Positions 5,546 through 6,131 of a DNA stretch of 6,131 bases are shown here, piece after piece; position 1 is the stretch's first letter, and the number at the start of each line of letters is the position of its first letter. Both the position numbers and the translations under genes were made by a program. Origin of the DNA: JACRBT01 sp964474285 (GTDB taxonomy: Bacteria > Chloroflexota > Dehalococcoidia > Tepidiformales > Tepidiformaceae); the NCBI GenBank assembly GCA_964474285.1, contig CAYYSD010000175.1, positions 1 to 6,131 of the forward strand, in the 5' to 3' direction. The notes under the pieces are model-generated. The model was not told the DNA's origin, did no database searches, and saw only the letters and a list, made by a program, of their open reading frames with translations.

Positions 5546-5860
5546 CTAGCTCTCTTCGCGCGCGATACCGGCGTACCCGAGGAACTCGTCCTCCCACTGG
5601 AGCACCAGGCGGATCACGCCAGGGTCGATGGGGTTCGGGTTACCGCCGATGCCGCGCAGCTTGAATTCGTCGTCGACGACCTGCGCGATCGAGTCGATGT
5701 CCTTGACGTGCACACCGAGTTCGCGTTCGGTCTGCAGGATGAGATCCACCACTTCGCCGGCGAGGTAGAAACCGTCGTCCTGGAGCTGTTCCCAGATCCA
5801 TTCCGCGCATTCGTCGAAGAGTGGGCCGCTCAGCCGTCCGTTGTGAGTGAAAGAGTCCAT
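5546..5860 (-). CDS. Acidic hypothetical protein, 104 aa
   Basis: I do not recognise the family. The 104-residue product is soluble and strongly acidic (about 22 Asp/Glu against 7 Lys/Arg), with no signal peptide, membrane segment or cysteine pair; it has one Cys, at residue 18. Residues about 12-48 look helical (AEWIWEQLQDDGFYLAGEVVDLI), followed by VKDIDSIAQVVDDEF, a GIGGNPNPIDP turn and a second helix IRLVLQWEDEFLGYAGI. Good codon structure, position within a co-directional run and a clean fit between neighbours argue that it is real. The ATG at 5860 has no clear Shine-Dalgarno (TTTGATCACGCT precedes it). A weak promoter-like pair, TTGGTG (5901-5896) and TACGCT (5877-5872) with 18-nt spacing, would give a very short leader, so a near-leaderless mRNA is possible. 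It starts 48 nt after the permease stop. Confidence 0.75.
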   Translation of the reverse strand: MDSFTHNGRLSGPLFDECAEWIWEQLQDDGFYLAGEVVDLILQTERELGVHVKDIDSIAQVVDDEFKLRGIGGNPNPIDPGVIRLVLQWEDEFLGYAGIAREES

Positions 5861-5884
5861 AGCGTGATCAAAGCGTAAGGGCGG

Positions 5885-5899
5885 GGCGCGCAGCGCACC
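5885..5899 (-). terminator. Weak hairpin after the MFS permease gene
   Basis: On the - strand GGTGC and GCGCC can pair (5 bp, one T-G) around a 5-nt loop, 9 nt after the permease stop. It is GC-rich and not followed by a T-run. It may end the permease transcript, but in sequence this rich in GC such stems are common. Confidence 0.2.
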
Positions 5900-5908
5900 A
5901 ACGGCAAA

Positions 5909-6131
5909 TCAGCCTTCGGCCCGACCCGGCGCGCGAATTCCCGCGGGCTGCAGGCCGATGACGCGCGAGGCTACGAATCCGACCGAGACGATGGCCGCGC
6001 AGCAGCAGCCGAGGAGCCCGATGGTGGGCCGTTCGCCGATGGCATCTGCCAGCGTTCCGACGGGGAACGCGACCATCGAGTTCACGCCGAAGGCCATCAT
6101 GGTGACGGCCATGACGCGCCCAAAGTATTCG
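5909..6131 (-). CDS. C-terminal end of a major facilitator superfamily transporter (partial)
   Basis: The frame is open to the window edge and gives the last 73 residues of a membrane protein. It begins EYFGRVMAVTMMAFGVNSM and contains GTLADAIGERPTIGLLG. The pattern R-G/F-GRVM followed by a helix, GxLADxxG and a last hydrophobic helix (LLGCCCAAIVSVGFVAS) is typical of the last two transmembrane helices (about 11 and 12) of MFS exporters of the drug/enterobactin-exporter type. The internal ATG at 6112 is not the start, because the conserved sequence continues upstream of it. The tail after the last helix is short and basic (LQPAGIRAPGRAEG). The substrate cannot be predicted from this fragment. 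Three consecutive cysteines in the last helix are unusual but not diagnostic. Confidence 0.8.
   Translation of the reverse strand, partial: EYFGRVMAVTMMAFGVNSMVAFPVGTLADAIGERPTIGLLGCCCAAIVSVGFVASRVIGLQPAGIRAPGRAEG

Noticed and set aside
4914..5549. 211-aa frame on the + strand opposite the DinB-family gene
   Set aside because: Antisense to a gene with family motifs and metal-ligand histidines; no domain of its own.
5472..5597. N-terminal extension of the DinB-family protein to 5597
   Set aside because: It would overlap the 104-aa gene, lacks a ribosome site, and is basic and unlike the rest; the ATG at 5471 with GGAG upstream fits better.

Overview
The window is GC-rich, gene-dense bacterial chromosome. 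It suggests a Chloroflexota-like or similar high-GC bacterium; this is inferred from coding style and gene content (an archaeal-sized SbcC/Rad50, a DUF6886-type protein, a DinB-family protein, encoded-CCA tRNAs) and is not proven. No integrase, transposase, CRISPR array or phage gene is visible.

Layout: on the + strand, the last 17 codons of an unidentified gene (1-54) overlap by ATGA with a 172-aa DUF6886-type protein (51-569). Everything else reads on the - strand. From the right edge leftwards these are: the C-terminus of an MFS permease (6131-5909), a 104-aa acidic hypothetical protein (5860-5546), a DinB-family protein (5471-4947) ending in a strong hairpin, a two-gene DNA-repair operon encoding the nuclease SbcD/Mre11 (4875-3589) and the ATPase SbcC/Rad50 (3576-1030), and a cluster of three tRNA genes: Trp(CCA), Leu(GAG) and Cys(GCA) (957-618). 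The DUF6886 gene and the tRNA cluster converge around 570-617, where no convincing terminator is visible.

The best-understood unit is sbcD-sbcC. SbcD carries the full set of Mre11 phosphoesterase motifs. SbcC carries Walker A, Q-loop, a central CxxC zinc hook between two long coiled coils, ABC signature, Walker B and H-loop. The two genes are 12 nt apart, with a strong ribosome binding site in the gap and a GTG start for sbcC. Together they should form the ATP-driven complex that opens and trims DNA ends and hairpins in double-strand-break repair.

I found no convincing new multi-gene system. The points most worth a second look are small: departures from consensus in two tRNAs (a C31-U39 mismatch in tRNA-Trp; A54 and a C50-A64 mismatch in tRNA-Cys), an inverted repeat flanking the likely tRNA-Trp promoter, the ART-like look of the DUF6886 N-terminus, and the uncharacterised 104-aa acidic protein.
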